Below are positions 1 through 11,528 of a DNA stretch of 64,000 nucleotides, piece by piece; the stretch's first letter is position 1; every line of letters begins with the position of its first letter. Below the pieces are notes generated by a model. It was not told the DNA's origin. It did no database searches and worked only from the letters and a program-made list of their open reading frames with translations. The stretch is from Cyanoderma ruficeps. Lineage: Eukaryota > Chordata > Aves > Passeriformes > Timaliidae. The position numbers and the translations under genes are program-made. The stretch lies in assembly GCA_008694505.1 (NCBI GenBank), contig VZDJ01000063.1, positions 573,791-637,790 of the forward strand, given 5' to 3'.

Positions 1-649
1 GTTCCATCAAAAAAAATTTATGGGGGAAGGGGGAGAAAAACCCCCTTGGATGGAAGTGCCTGAATGTGGAAAGGTGGCTCCTTGGGAAATTCCAGCTGGG
101 GGAGGATGGGCTGTGACGGGCTGGGGGGTCTCGAGGTGAGCCCAGCAGTGAAGGTGCCTTCAGGGCATCCCAAATCACACCCTGCTCACCGTAAATTGGA
201 GTTCTGGTGGCAGCTCTTGAGCTGGTGATGTGTGCAGGACAAACATCATCTGACCCTGTCTTTGAGCCTTCAGGTTTTGTGTTCTGGCTTGGGGTAACCC
301 CAGCCCTCGACCACCCTGGGCCAGGATTCTGACTTCCCTCTCCTTGCTGTCAACACTTGATAAAGATCCAGAACTTGCTCCTTGTCTCTTCCAAGGAGAA
401 GGCTCGGAGCTGACACTCAGTTTCCATCTGGTTCCTTTGCCTCCTGCCTCTGATCTCAGTGCTGGGTGTTAAATGTTTCCCACTGCCCCTGGGATGTTCA
501 TTAAACGATTTCCAGCCTGAAAAAAAACCCCAAAAATCTCTCTGCACTGTTGGTTTTCTGCAAGGAGCTACAACGTGGATTGGTGTGTGTGCTGGAATCT
601 CCTGGATGGAGCCATGCATGGATTGATTTTTCCTGGTGGTCAGAAAGAG

Positions 650-795
650 AGGGAAATGCAGTGTGTGATGTCACCTGGGCCAGGAGATGGAATCTGGGAG
701 GGAAATGCAATATCTGATATCTCCTGTGCAGAGGGTGAAATCTGGGAGGGAAATACAATGTCTGATATCCTGTTCAGGAGATGAAATCTGGAATC
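650..795. repeat. Tandem repeat, about 3 copies of 47-49 bp
   Basis: Units begin with AGGGAAATGC or AGGGAAATAC at 650, 699 and 746 and end with GAAATCTGG or GGAATCTGGG. Periods are 49 and 47 bp and copies are clearly diverged. Confidence 0.8.
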
Positions 796-2643
796 TCATG
801 GATGGAAAAGCACCAGGGAGAGCAGGAGAGGAAAGGCACGGCCCAGATCTTACTAAAGCAAAGAGGATGTGCCATCAAATGAGTAACACTAATGGGAAAT
901 GTAGGAACTGGCTGATGCCGTAGCCAGAGTAATTGTTTGGAAGACTGGCATTTCTGGTGTTTAAAAGATTTAGAGTGAGCTTTCAGTAAATAAAGGAGGA
1001 ATTGGCCCTGGAGTGCAGGGCTAAGATTTGGCAGCTGAGATTGAAAAAGGAGTGTGTGTGTGTGGGGAGGGGGGGTTGTTGCAGGTACTTTAAGGAAAGA
1101 AAATAATTTTTCAAACTGCATTTCGCTTGATTGAATACCAACAAGAAGGGCTGGACTGAAAAATCTTTATTCCATGGAGCAAAAATCGCCTCAGTGAGGC
1201 TGCCCACGGGGCTGAAGGGAAAATTCCACATCCCTGTGGATGCAATCCCATGGGATTATAACATCAATCCCACTTTTTGTGCTGCAAAAACAGGAGCTTA
1301 TTTGCTGCTCGGTGTGAGGCTGAATTTTGCAAGGTTTCCTTGGAGTTCTTTGTCTGTGTGTGGTGGCAGCCACAGCAGCTTTTCCAAGCAGTGGAAGCTG
1401 TTTCCCTGGGATTATTTCATTTCCTTCATGGATGCTGGGTAGCCAGGGCAAGGTAGAAAAACCCTTTTGTGCTGGGCTGGCTTTGTTCTAGTCTGTGGCC
1501 AGGGATTTGAGGCTGTCTGGGAGAGCATGTTTGTGGAAAATAATGATCCAATTCCTTCACTGCCTTTAACCCACCTCACCATCTCCCTGTGCCCTCCTCC
1601 CACAGTGCCTTTTCCACGGGGTTAAATCAAAGTGCAGAGCTCTGGTGATTTGAGCCAGTTAGTGATTCTCAGGGTGCTCGGGACCGGGGAAATGGGGGTG
1701 GCCATCAAACCCCAGCTCCTGCCCTGGTTCTTGCAGGGGTTTGCCCATTAAGGTGTGGACAGGGGCAGGAGAAAGGGGATCGTTAATGGGAGCAGAGCAA
1801 AGCCCAGCCAGGTCCTAATGAGCTGCCATGCAGAGCTTTTATAAAGGTTCTTGTGGCTTCCAGAGTCACTTTTTTCCTCCCTCATTTCTCCCCGGATTCC
1901 TCTGCTCAGGATCAGGAGGGCAGTGTGATGGCGAGGACAAAGGTCTGGGAGGTTCAGGTCGCAGCTGTGCCTGAAATTCGTGCTGGGACCAGACTGGGAA
2001 TGGTTCTCTCCCCTCCCGGTGGTGCTCAAAGCCGTGCTGGGGCTGATACCGAGGGCTCAGAGCTGGGGGCACACAGGGGAAAGGCGGGCAGCATTCCCAG
2101 AGCCTGTTCCCTTTCCCCAGGTCAGGAATGTGCCACGGGAAGCCTGAGGCGTGGAGCTGAGCTGGGGGCTGCTGCTGCTCTGATTAATGCTGCAGCAGGG
2201 CTCGTTCTGCTGGAGAGGAACCTTTTCCTCCAGAGACATTAAATATTAATAGCAGCAATAGAGACACAGATAAACAAGAGCGAGTTATAAACTTCATTTT
2301 GAGGGCACCGCTGTTCGCTCCGGCAAACTCCTGTCACAGCCAGCTCGGGAACACGGGCCGGAGGCTGGGGCTGCATTTCAATGTCTGCCTTTCCACCTGG
2401 AACTCCAATCCCCGAGTGTTTGCCCAGCAGGAAAAAAGCCTCCCTAGCCCTGATCAAAGCCCTTCTGGAAGGTGACAGTGACCTGCCACCGGCGCCTCTC
2501 ACACGGTCGGAGCTCCCCCGGCCGCTGCCATCTGTGCCTTGTGTTTCCTTATTCCACTCCGGTGCCTCTGCTCTGTTCAGGGATTTGTTCTACAACTTCC
2601 TGGAGAGCTGAGAACTGGCCTTCAGAAACCAGCCAGGTGTTTT

Positions 2644-3122
2644 AGGCAGGTTGTTATGAGCTATCCAGGGTGGGGACAGGGGTGCTCTGGTAGGATGAGA
2701 CTTTCCCCGCTGTGCTTGGAGCTGTGGGTGCTCAGATCTCTCTGCAGCATAAATCGCTTTATTTTTTTTATTTGAAAATCTTCACGACACGTGGTGATAA
2801 TTTATAAACCCCACCTGTGTAAACCCTGCTGCTTCCTGGTGCAAATGCCTGGGGGTTTTGGGATAAGAGCAGTCAGGCAGGTTGTGATGAACTCTTCCAG
2901 GGTGGATCAGGGTGGGGACAGGGATGCTCTGGTAGGATGAGACTTTCCCCGCTGTGCTGGGAGCTGTGGGTGCTCAGATCTCTCAGCGAAGCCTCTCTGC
3001 AGCAGAAATCACTTTATTTATTCATTTGAAAACCCTCATGACGCGTGGCTGTAGCCTACAAACCACACCTGTTTAAAACCTGCCACCTCCTGGTGCAAAT
3101 ACCTGAGGTTTTTGGGATAAGG
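2644..3122. repeat. Tandem duplication, 2 copies of about 231 bp
   Basis: The segment starting AGGCAGGTTGT at 2644 recurs at 2875. Shared landmarks in the same order are GGTAGGATGAGACTTTCCCC, GGAGCTGTGGGTGCTCAGAT, a T-rich stretch, and CTCCTGGTGCAAAT or TTCCTGGTGCAAAT followed by GGGATAAG. The copies have diverged by substitutions and small indels; the second has an extra CAGCGAAGCCTCT-like insertion near 2980. This is a local segmental duplication with no coding content. Confidence 0.85.
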
Positions 3123-4980
3123 GGAGCTGTGTGGGCAGGCATCCCATAACTCCAGGAGCTGGGCATGGAGGCAAACTCAGCCTAGGAAAAAGCACTAAAT
3201 AATCCCAGTGCAGACTGGGAATCAGTAACGAGCCTGGTGTTTACTGCTTAAACAGCTTTCAGATGAGAAATGATTGTAAACTCATATTTTAATAATGCAA
3301 AACATTATTGACTGAATTCAAAGTGAGAGCACTTACAGCACGTCAAGTTAACATTTGTACTGTAATTTATATTGGATTCTCCTTCCCCAGGGGTGGGGAT
3401 GGGAGAGGCAGCTGCTGGCTGCTGGAAACAGCAGAATTTTGGTGGTTTATATGATTTTTGGCTCTTTGGGCTGTATTGCACCTCCTTATTTAGGGAGGAG
3501 TACTGGGACCTGGAAGATAGAGGGGGAAAAAAAGAGATTTGGGCCACCCTGTCAGTCTGGAAAACTCCTGTTTGAACGAGCAGGTCTAGAAACTGATTCT
3601 GGTTTGAGAATGTGAGGTTGGATGGAGAATTCCAGCCCCTCCCTGCAGAATAAGGTGATGAACTATTTATGCAAACCCACCCGGGCAATGAAAATCCCAC
3701 CAGGTGTCTTGGGAAGCTCCAGCGGAGCAGAACCGTGGAGCTGTGACCAGCAAAACTGCGAATAACTAATGTAAAAGGAAATAAAACCCAGCCAATGGCT
3801 GCAGAGGGAAAAGGGCAAGAAACCCAAGCACTGCTCTGCCTTCCAAAGGCAGAGAGGTTTAAAATCTCCTCCTAATAATGGATGCAGCAGCGAGGAAAGT
3901 CAGGCCTAGAATCTGTAGGTTAAATATTAAGAAAACAAAAAAAAAAGACAATCAGGCAAATAAATCTTGATTTCCAATTTGCTCTCATCGTCAGTGAATT
4001 ACACTGAGTTTCTTTTTATAATGCCATCAGGACCAACACACCTGAGTCACTGGATTTCAGCGTGGCCAGCCTGAGGTGGTGTTTGCTCAGATCTCAGGCA
4101 TTAGCAGGGGGTGGGGAGAAGCTCTGGGAGTTTTTTGGTTCGAGATCTAATTAGTCCTTACCCACAGAGCCCCGTCCTCTGCTGCTGGCCCCTGGCAGCC
4201 TCCGGCCCATTTCCCTGCACACTCCTGCAGCTCTTGCAGCTCCAGTTTAGCACTGATGAGAAAAGACAAGTGTTTTCCAGAATTGGATGGCACAGTGAGG
4301 AAATGGCCCTCATCACTTATATTTATGTTCTTAATTCACTCCTCTCTGGTCATTGGCCATTGTACAAGGCCCCCATCATCTCTTCTGCTTACAACACTTG
4401 AGCAGAGTTTGTCTTAACGTGATTTATGGCAGCAGAAGTTTCAAGGTAATTATTGAGATTGCTGCAGCAGTTCCTTGAAGGGATTCTGAAGGGTATTTTT
4501 GGGTGGTGGTGAGGGAATGAAGGCTCCAACAGGCTGCTGCAGCTTTTACCTGACTTGGTTGTTTTGGTTTTTTTTTTTCCTCATTCCCTGCGATGCCGGC
4601 GGGGAAAAAACCGGAGGTCACCTGTGCACAGAGAGACACACAACCACCTCCTCCTGCACAGCATAAACCTCCCTGCCTGCCCTGGAACGAGACAGCTTAA
4701 AAGGGGAGGAAAATTATGGAGCAAAGAGTTTGGCTAATGCTCGCTTTCAATGCACCAAGACCGGCCGCCGTAATTCCTTCCAGGATGGCTCTGGGTGCCG
4801 TGGCTGGGAGATGGATGGAGCTGCTGTGAACACCCTGATGGGAGCTGAGGAGCAGGAGGGAGAGGGCTGTGAATCTCCTGGAAGCACATTCCAGGCAGGA
4901 ACAGATGTTGTGCAGGTTTAACGAGGGGTTTTTATAACCCCAGCTCCCCCTGGCCCGGCTCTGCCTGGCAGATTGCTGCT

Positions 4981-5295
4981 GTTTCCTGACGCTGTTTCAC
5001 ACCACAGCGACACAGACTCCCACTTCACAAGGCTGGAAATGACTCCTTGATTTTTGGGATGTGTCTCCCTGTTATACTATTTCACACAGACCAATTGGAT
5101 TGGTGACACAAAGGCAAAACCTCTTCACTCACATTGCTCAGAGCAGAGGGACAGCAAGAAGATTTTCCCTCCTAGGGAAAGGAATGAATAACAAAGTTAC
5201 AGCTACAAAAACATTTCTCCCGTTTACAGAAAATTCCCCGGGAAAAGAGTTTCAGAAAACCAGAACACCTCAGGCACGGACCAGGGCTACAGTTT
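4981..5295 (-). mobile_element. LTR-like element, copy 1 of an inverted pair
   Basis: About 315 bp starting GTTTCCTGACGCTGTTT align along their whole length with the reverse complement of 8705-9021. Both contain GTGTCTCCCTGTTATACTAT and, further on, ACAAAGTTACAGCTACAAAA. In the partner copy the + strand shows CCAATCCAATTAG, then a TATA-like AGTATAACAG, then AATAAA, an order typical of a retroviral or LTR-retrotransposon end. On that reading this copy is on the minus strand, and its polyadenylation signal has decayed to AATCAA. No TG...CA ends or target duplications could be fixed, so the LTR identity is an inference. Confidence 0.55.
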
Positions 5296-5660
5296 GTGGC
5301 ACGGGGATGCCCCCATTTGCTGGAGGGGCTGCTCGAGTGCAGGCAGGGAGACAAACGGAGGCTCTAAATGTCAAATTGGGAGGCACCAAAATAAACCAGC
5401 CCTGCTGGAGTCAGCTGGGGCAGGGCTCATGGCGTGAGCTGCTCACTCTGACTCGGAGCTGTGTGCACAGGACCTTCTGTCCCCAAGCCAGTGACATTTC
5501 CAGGCTCCCCTGAGAGCCCTTGGTGTCACCTTTCTGTGTACTGGGTGTTAGCTGGATAAAGGGATTTGTGCTTTGGTTTATTTTTTCCAGGAGTTTAATC
5601 TTCCCCAGCTTTTTTTCTCTTTGGAGCTCAGCCGTTGATACCCACACATTTGATCAGATT

Positions 5661-5775
5661 TTAGGAGAAATTTCTGGAAAGCTTTGGAACAGGCTGCCCA
5701 GGGAAGTGGTGGAGTCACCAACCTTGGAAGTGTTCAGAAAATATGTGGATGTGGCCCTTGGGGACATGGTTTAGT
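5661..5775 (+). mobile_element. CR1 LINE fragment, 3' region, sense
   Basis: TTAGGAGAAATTTCTGGAAA and GGAACAGGCTGCCCAGGGAA followed by GTGGTGGAGTCACC match the 3' end region of avian CR1 retrotransposons. The fragment stops at ATGGTTTAGT and abuts an oppositely oriented CR1 piece. Confidence 0.85.
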
Positions 5776-5844
5776 CCAAGGACACCTTTCACTGCCCCAG
5801 GTCACTCCAAGTCTCATCCAACCTGGCCTCAGACACTTCCAGGG
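5776..5844 (-). mobile_element. CR1 LINE fragment, antisense, abutting the sense fragment
   Basis: GGACACCTTTCACTGCCCCA, then CATCCAACCTGGCCTCAGAC and ACTTCCAGGG, match the reverse strand of CR1. It directly follows the sense CR1 fragment 5661-5775, giving an inverted arrangement with no unique DNA between. Confidence 0.75.
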
Positions 5845-6560
5845 TATTTTTTTTCTCCTACGAGGTCGATGGTGATGCCACTGAGCAACAAATTTGAGCA
5901 CAGAAATTGCACAGGATTTTTGTTTTTTAAAGTTGTTTTTTTTTTGTGGCCCAAGAGTAGAACTTTGTAAACTGAGGAAATCAATGAAAAAATTAAATTC
6001 AAGAGACCAGAAACTCTCTGGGGGCGTTTTGTGATCAGTCCACATAAAACTGAGGGAAAAGAACACTGAGAAAAGAAAAGTGTCTGATTTTCCTGCCTTT
6101 CCCTGTCAGGGATAAAAGTCAGGGAGGGTTTTTAAAAACCCATTGTGTGGCAGTTGCACACTCCCAGTAAAACCAGGAGCATTAATGATAGCCATGCCTG
6201 GAGCCTGAATTATTGTAATGCCATTTGTCTTGGTTATTGCAGAACAGAACCTGGTGCAGAGCTCTGCTGAAGGGATCATAAAGTTGGTGTGAAAAGAGCT
6301 GGAAACTAAACAGAAAAGGCTTTTACAAAAAAGCCATTAAGTGAGGAATGAGGTCTGGCTGAGAAGTGGGGCATGAAGGAGGGATGTGACTGTCGGCTCT
6401 GCACATTTTCCTTTTCCCACTGCTGGAATAACCTGTGCCCCACAGGTGGGTGCCCAAGGGGAATTCCCCTCCTTCCCAGAGTCCCGTGGCTCCCGCAGGG
6501 TGCACAGGCTGTGGGGGAGGCTGGGAGTGTGTGGGAACAGCAGCTCCTGTGCCATCCTTG

Positions 6561-7097
6561 GAGCTGATCAATGGCTTTAATCCATATTTTCTATGGGATC
6601 CTGTGAGTTCTTGCGCCCTTAGAGCTGACTGATGGGTCTAACCCATGTTCTCCGTGGGATCTTGTGAGTTCTTGTACCCTTAGTGCTGACTGATGGGTTT
6701 AATCCATATTTTCTATGGGATCCTGTCAGTTCTTGTGCCCTTAGTGCTGACTGATGGGTCTAATCCATGTTTTCTTCAGGTTGCTGTGAGTTCTTAAGCC
6801 CTTAGTGCTGACTGATGGGTTTAATCCATATTTTCTATGGGATCCTGTCAGTTCTTGTACCCTTAGTGCTGACTGATGGGTCTAACCCATGTTTTCCATG
6901 GGATCCTGTGAGTTCCTATGCCCTTAGAGTTGACCAATGGGTTCAACCCATGTTTTCCACTGGATCCTCTCAGTTCTTGCACCCTCAGTGGTGACCGATG
7001 GGTTTAATTCATATTTTCTGCAGGATCCTGTAAGTTCTTATGCCCTTAGAGCTGATCAGTCTGTGTTTTCCATGGGATCTCGTGAGCATCCTGTGAG
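6561..7097. repeat. 61-bp satellite-like tandem array, 8 full units plus a truncated ninth
   Basis: Unit starts (GAGCTGA, GTGCTGA, GAGTTGA or GTGGTGA) fall at 6561, 6622, 6683, 6744, 6805, 6866, 6927, 6988 and 7049, an exact 61-bp period. Each unit has TGATGGG or ATGGC, a TAAYCCAT block, TTTTC, a GGATCCTGT-like block, then GTTCTT..CCCTTAG. The ninth unit is shortened. Units alternate between two subtypes, TTTAATCCATATTTTCT and TCTAACCCATGTTTTCC, suggesting a 122-bp dimer as the unit of amplification. Confidence 0.93.
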
Positions 7098-8224
7098 ACT
7101 GGGTCGATTCTGAGTGGGATGGAGGGGCAGGAATTCAGTGGGGGCTTGGGATGTCTGGAATGTCCCTCCGTCCTCCCCTCTGTGCCCCAGAGCAGGGCAG
7201 GGAGGGCACACGGGGAGGGTCTGTGCCCTGCTGCAGGAGGAGGAGACGCCGAGCGCTCTCCGGCACAGAGGAAATTAAAAACGTGGGATGAACTCATGGA
7301 ACAAGAGCTCTGGGGTGTGCTGACCTCCTGCTCCCTGCCCTGGCAGTGCCCCTGCGTGGGGCACAGGGAGGGGACGCTCTGGGGACACGGGGCTGGCGTC
7401 ACACTGCGCTGGGGTCGCTCTGCTTTGTGCTGGGGGGTTGCTGGTGCTGGCACCGCGGGGACATCCAGCCTGTGCTGCTGCCCAAAATTCCTGCCAGTCA
7501 GGGAGACAGGCAGCCTGTCCCACCCTCCGAGCTGTTCTCAGGAAGGTGAGAACCTTCCAGCACCTCAGAGGGCTTCCAGTACCTCAGAGGGGTTGCATCC
7601 CTCCCCAAACCGTTCTTTTAATTAATCTTGTCTCGTTTAACCCAGCTTTGTGGTGCCGGTTGAACTCCCACCGAACAACCACGGGCAGAGCCATTGCAAT
7701 GGAGTTGTTGTAAATGGGAAAAATGTCGTTTTTGGAGTGTTCCTGGTGGAAGTGGCAGTCAGGAGTCCCAGGATCAGCACTGTGCAGTGCCTGGTTGTGA
7801 TTCAGGGAGATCTGGCCTGGGTCAAGCGCAGAGCAGTGTCCATAATTACACCTAGAAGGGAAAGTATTTTCCTTTCATCACTGTTAGCCTAATTACATTT
7901 GTCAATGGGAGTCCTGCTCCAGAAATCAATACAGGAGGGAACTCTGCTTGGCTGTGTAGGAGAGGAGGTGATTTCCACAGCCTTCCCCTGGCCCTGCAGC
8001 ACATAATGGTAATAACAAACCTGTATTTGTGCTTCTCGTGTTTGCTGTTATCTGGATCTCTTTGGTGAGATAACAGGGCCAGAAGAAAAGCGGCGTTGTC
8101 TCTTTTTTTCCCTTCTGCCTGTGTGTTTTCATATTTTTAAATTAACCTTATCGACCCACCTGTTGCCAGCAGGGCTCTGCCAGCTCCTGGGCAGGGCTGA
8201 GGTTTCTGCACCACTCACAAAACC

Positions 8225-8312
8225 CCAGGATGGTTTGGGATGGAAAAGACCTTAAAGCTCATCCCATTGCCCCCCTCCACTATGGGCAGGGACACCTCCC
8301 ACCAGCTCAGTC
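8225..8312 (-). mobile_element. CR1 LINE fragment, antisense
   Basis: GGATGGTTTGGGATGGAAAA followed by GACCTTAAAGCTCATCCC and GGGCAGGGACACCTCCCACC is the characteristic reverse-strand 3' end of avian CR1. Confidence 0.85.
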
Positions 8313-8704
8313 ATCTTCAGGCATTTTCATGAAAATTTGGGAAGATTTTTGCCCTTTTATACCCAAACTCCAGCACTTTGTCTCTATTTTGTCCCTCACA
8401 AACTTTCACCTGTCCGTGATGGAGAGCTGGAGCTTTGTAGCACATGTAATTATTATTTCTTTGGGGGATTTTTTTGGTGGTTTTTTTTTTAAATTTTTTT
8501 TTTTGTCTCTTTAAGTAAGCAATATATATTCAGGACTAAAAGACACTCAGGAAATGAAATTGCTGGCATTGCTGCTGCTCGGAGGGGAAGCCATTTCCGT
8601 CCCTGCTAATGGAGGAGGGGTCCTGCCCTCAGCCCTGGGCGCACAGGGGCAGCAGCAGGCATCAAAATGAGGCAGGAGAAAAGGAAACCAAACAAAGCCA
8701 GGGG

Positions 8705-9021
8705 AAACTGTAGCCCTGCTTTTGTGCCTGAGGTGTTTTGGTTTTCTGAAATTCTTTTCCCAGGGAAATTTCTGCAAACAGGAGAAATGTTTTTGTAGCT
8801 GTAACTTTGTTATCCATTCCTTTCCCTGGGAGGGAAAATGTTCTTGCTGTCCCTCTGCTCTGACCAGTGTGAGTGAAGAGGTTTTGTCTTTGTGTCCCCA
8901 ATCCAATTAGTCTGTGTGAAATAGTATAACAGGGAGACACATCCCAAAAATAAAAGAGTCATTTTCAGCCTTCTGGAGCTCAGACTCTGTGTCGTTGTGG
9001 TGTAAAACAGCGTCAGGAAAC
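8705..9021 (+). mobile_element. LTR-like element, copy 2 of an inverted pair
   Basis: Inverted relative of 4981-5295, with homology across about 317 bp. In this orientation it shows a CCAAT motif and AATTAG near 8901-8910, a TATA-like AGTATAACAG near 8922-8931, and AATAAA near 8947, followed by about 70 bp ending in ACAGCGTCAGGAAACC. This order fits U3, R and U5 of an LTR. The two copies are about 3.4 kb apart and could form a stem in RNA or single-stranded DNA. The exact ends are not fixed. Confidence 0.55.
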
Positions 9022-9786
9022 CTCAGGAGGAGCTTGCAGGTTGGTGGTGTTCAGGTTTTTCTTCACCCCCTGGGGTTTCCATAACATCTGGAGCAGCTGG
9101 ACACATGGCCAGCCCTGGCTGGAGGGTTTTGATCAGGGAAAAGCACCAAGGAAGCTCCCAGCAGCTCCCCAAAGGCCGTGTGTGGTGCTGGATTAACTGC
9201 AGTGAGGGATAAGCCTCCTCCAAAGCCTTCCAGAGGCTTCTCTAGGCCTGGGTTAAGCTGACAGGCTCTTAGCAAAGTGATATCCCTGCCTCTGCCAGGA
9301 CACGGGAACTTCAGCTGCTGGGAATGGAGGAAAGAGCTGAAATCCCACATCCTTCAGTCTCGCCAGGTTTTGGTTTTCTTTTTTGGCTTTCCCTGCAGAC
9401 AGATCTCTGGAGAATCCAGCAGATCCAGAGCCAGAGCTGTGCAAATCCCTGGCTGTGCCTCCTGGGGCGGGAGGAATTAGGAACGTCAGGTTAAATAAGC
9501 TTTTTTTGGGAAAGGGAAATCCTAGGAGTGAGCAAGCCCAGGAACTTCAAAGGCTGGGGTTGAAGCTGGCCTTGCTGTTGATTGATTTAATGTGAAATAC
9601 AGAGAGTGGGGACGGGAGGGAGTTGTGGAGGGGGTTCAGGGGTGTCTCTGGAGCTGCTGGAAGGTGACGGGGACACGAGGGAGCTCCGTGGGCTCTGTGT
9701 GAGAGGGGAGAGCTGCAGCTCTCAGCTCCTGGAGAAACACCTCAGGCAGCAGCAGAAAGGAAAAGCAAGGAAGGACCTCGAATGAA

Positions 9787-9990
9787 TCCCAGAATTCCAG
9801 AATCGCTGGGGTTGGAAAAGCCCTCCCAGACCTTCAAATCCAACCTGTGACCCATCCCTACCTTGGCACATCCTCGGGGACTCCAAACCACCTCCCTGGG
9901 CAGCCCCATCCAATGTTTAACAACTTCTTCCGTGCAGAAATTCCTCCTGATGTCCCGCCTGAGCCTCCCCTGGTGCAGTTTCCTCTCCTC
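9787..9990 (-). mobile_element. CR1 LINE fragment, antisense
   Basis: CCCAGAATTCCAGAATCGCT then GGGGTTGGAAAAGCCCTCCC, CAACCTGTGACCCAT, ACCACCTCCCTGGGCAGCCC and AAATTCCTCCTGATGTCC match the reverse strand of a passerine-type CR1 3' region. Similarity fades in the C-rich sequence after about 9990, so the distal end is approximate. Confidence 0.82.
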
Positions 9991-10140
9991 CTGCCGCTGC
10001 CTGCAGCAGCTTTGGGGCTGTTCCTTCACACCCTGCCTTTGCTCCTCTGCCACAGCTCCTCCTCCCTGGGCTCCTGACCCGCCCTGGGACCCCAGGGAAA
10101 ATCCTGTTCCCCGTGTGCCCTCAGGCATCCCCATCCCAAC

Positions 10141-10990
10141 CGGGGAAAACTCATTTAACGCCCGACATCAGAGCACAGCGCCGGGAAACGCGGGAGAGCT
10201 TTGTGAAAACCACGTTAATGTGACAAATTCCAATAAAGTAAAGGGACGGGGCTGGAGGTGAGAAAAAGCGCGTATATCCATGTAATTTCTGCTCCCAGAG
10301 CTTTTCCCATTTGACCGTTTCCCCTCCGAGGGGGGAAAGCCGAGCCCGACCCGCGGCTCCCCCAGCCCTCCCCGCCTGCCGACCCCGTTGGGAACGCCGA
10401 ACGCGGGAGGCCAAAAAGGACAAGAAATGGCTTTGTGTGCCTCCCGACAGGACAGCCCGCACCTCCCCTCCCAGGCGGGCCCTGCCATCTGTCCCCGGGT
10501 CACCTCAACGACAAAACTGCGCCGAGGCCACGAGCAACACATCCATTGCTGCAGGGCTGCTTTTGGAACCTGCTTCCCTCTTAGCACAACTACGCCGGGG
10601 CTTCCTATTTTGTGAGGGGTTTTTTTGTTTTGTGGTTTTTTTGGGGGGGAGGTTGGTTTGGGTGGTTTTTTTTGGTTCGTTTGTTTTTTGTGGNCTCGCT
10701 TTTCCCGACAGGGAGGTGACATCGGGAGACTAATGGGAGGTTTTTAACAGTAGTTAGAGACTTAACGGGCTGTGAGCGCTGCCGTGCTGTCATTACAGAG
10801 CCCGAGAGGAGCTGCTGATGCTCACAAGTTGTTGCCGAGCCCGTCCCGAGCTCTCTCGGTGCCTGGGGCTGAGCCGAGCTGCGGTTGAAGCATCTTTGTA
10901 GCGCCGATAATTTGGCTGCCTCCGAGGCTTCCCGTGCAAGCGGCTCCTGCCTTGAGAAATAACTGGAATGTTCTAATTTTCCCCCGCAGG
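10141..10990. promoter_or_regulatory. CpG-rich block inside the intron; possible alternative promoter or regulatory island
   Basis: By hand count, about 34 CpG dinucleotides fall in 10141-10620 and about 19 more in 10690-10990, far denser than the flanks, where CpG is scarce. The two halves are separated by a G/T-rich tract. The block contains a good donor-like sequence, GGAGGTGAGAAA near 10254. This could be an unannotated first exon or promoter of a GRIK4 isoform, a promoter of an antisense or non-coding transcript, or an intronic GC-rich element with no promoter role. No transcript evidence is available. Confidence 0.35.
10613..10693. repeat. G/T-rich low-complexity tract
   Basis: About 80 bases consist almost only of T and G, with runs of 7-8 T and 7 G, ending next to a single undetermined base (N) at 10694. 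Confidence 0.9.
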
Positions 10991-11528
10991 GCAGACCAGA
11001 GGTGCCGATGGTGTGCTGCCAGGTGGAGCTGCAGGCTCTGGGAGGGTTCAGGGCTGAAATTTTGGCTCCATTCCTTGCCCCTGAGTATCCCGGAGCATCC
11101 CCTTGCAGCCAGGGAGGGCAGCAGGGCACAGGGAGTTGTCGGGTTGTTACTGGTGCAGATAAAACAAAGTACCTGTAAAATATCACCGAGGGGGTTTGGG
11201 TGTTTTTATTATTATTCTTTTTCCACAATTTGAGGGCTGTAGTTTCTCTACACTCAGTTTTATTTCTGTGTCCTGTGTGAAACGAAGCACATGAAGCTGC
11301 CACTTGTTTTTGTAAGGAAAAAGAATTTGTGTGACCACAATTTGTAGGAGCAGAGCAAAGCACAGCCACAACACGACTGTGCTCTTCTGCCACTGTTGCC
11401 TGTCCTTGATCTAATTCCAGTAACGTTTCAAATCCCAGTGATTACACAACAGCCGGACATCCCCGCCCTGCCCAGGGTTCATCCTTCCCCAGAGCACCTT
11501 CCCTCAGCCCAAACTCGGCTCCCAGTGG

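Noticed and set aside
10605..11393. 262-codon minus-strand open frame
   Set aside because: It runs through the G/T tract (Lys/Pro/Gln low complexity) and across an undetermined base; no domain is visible.
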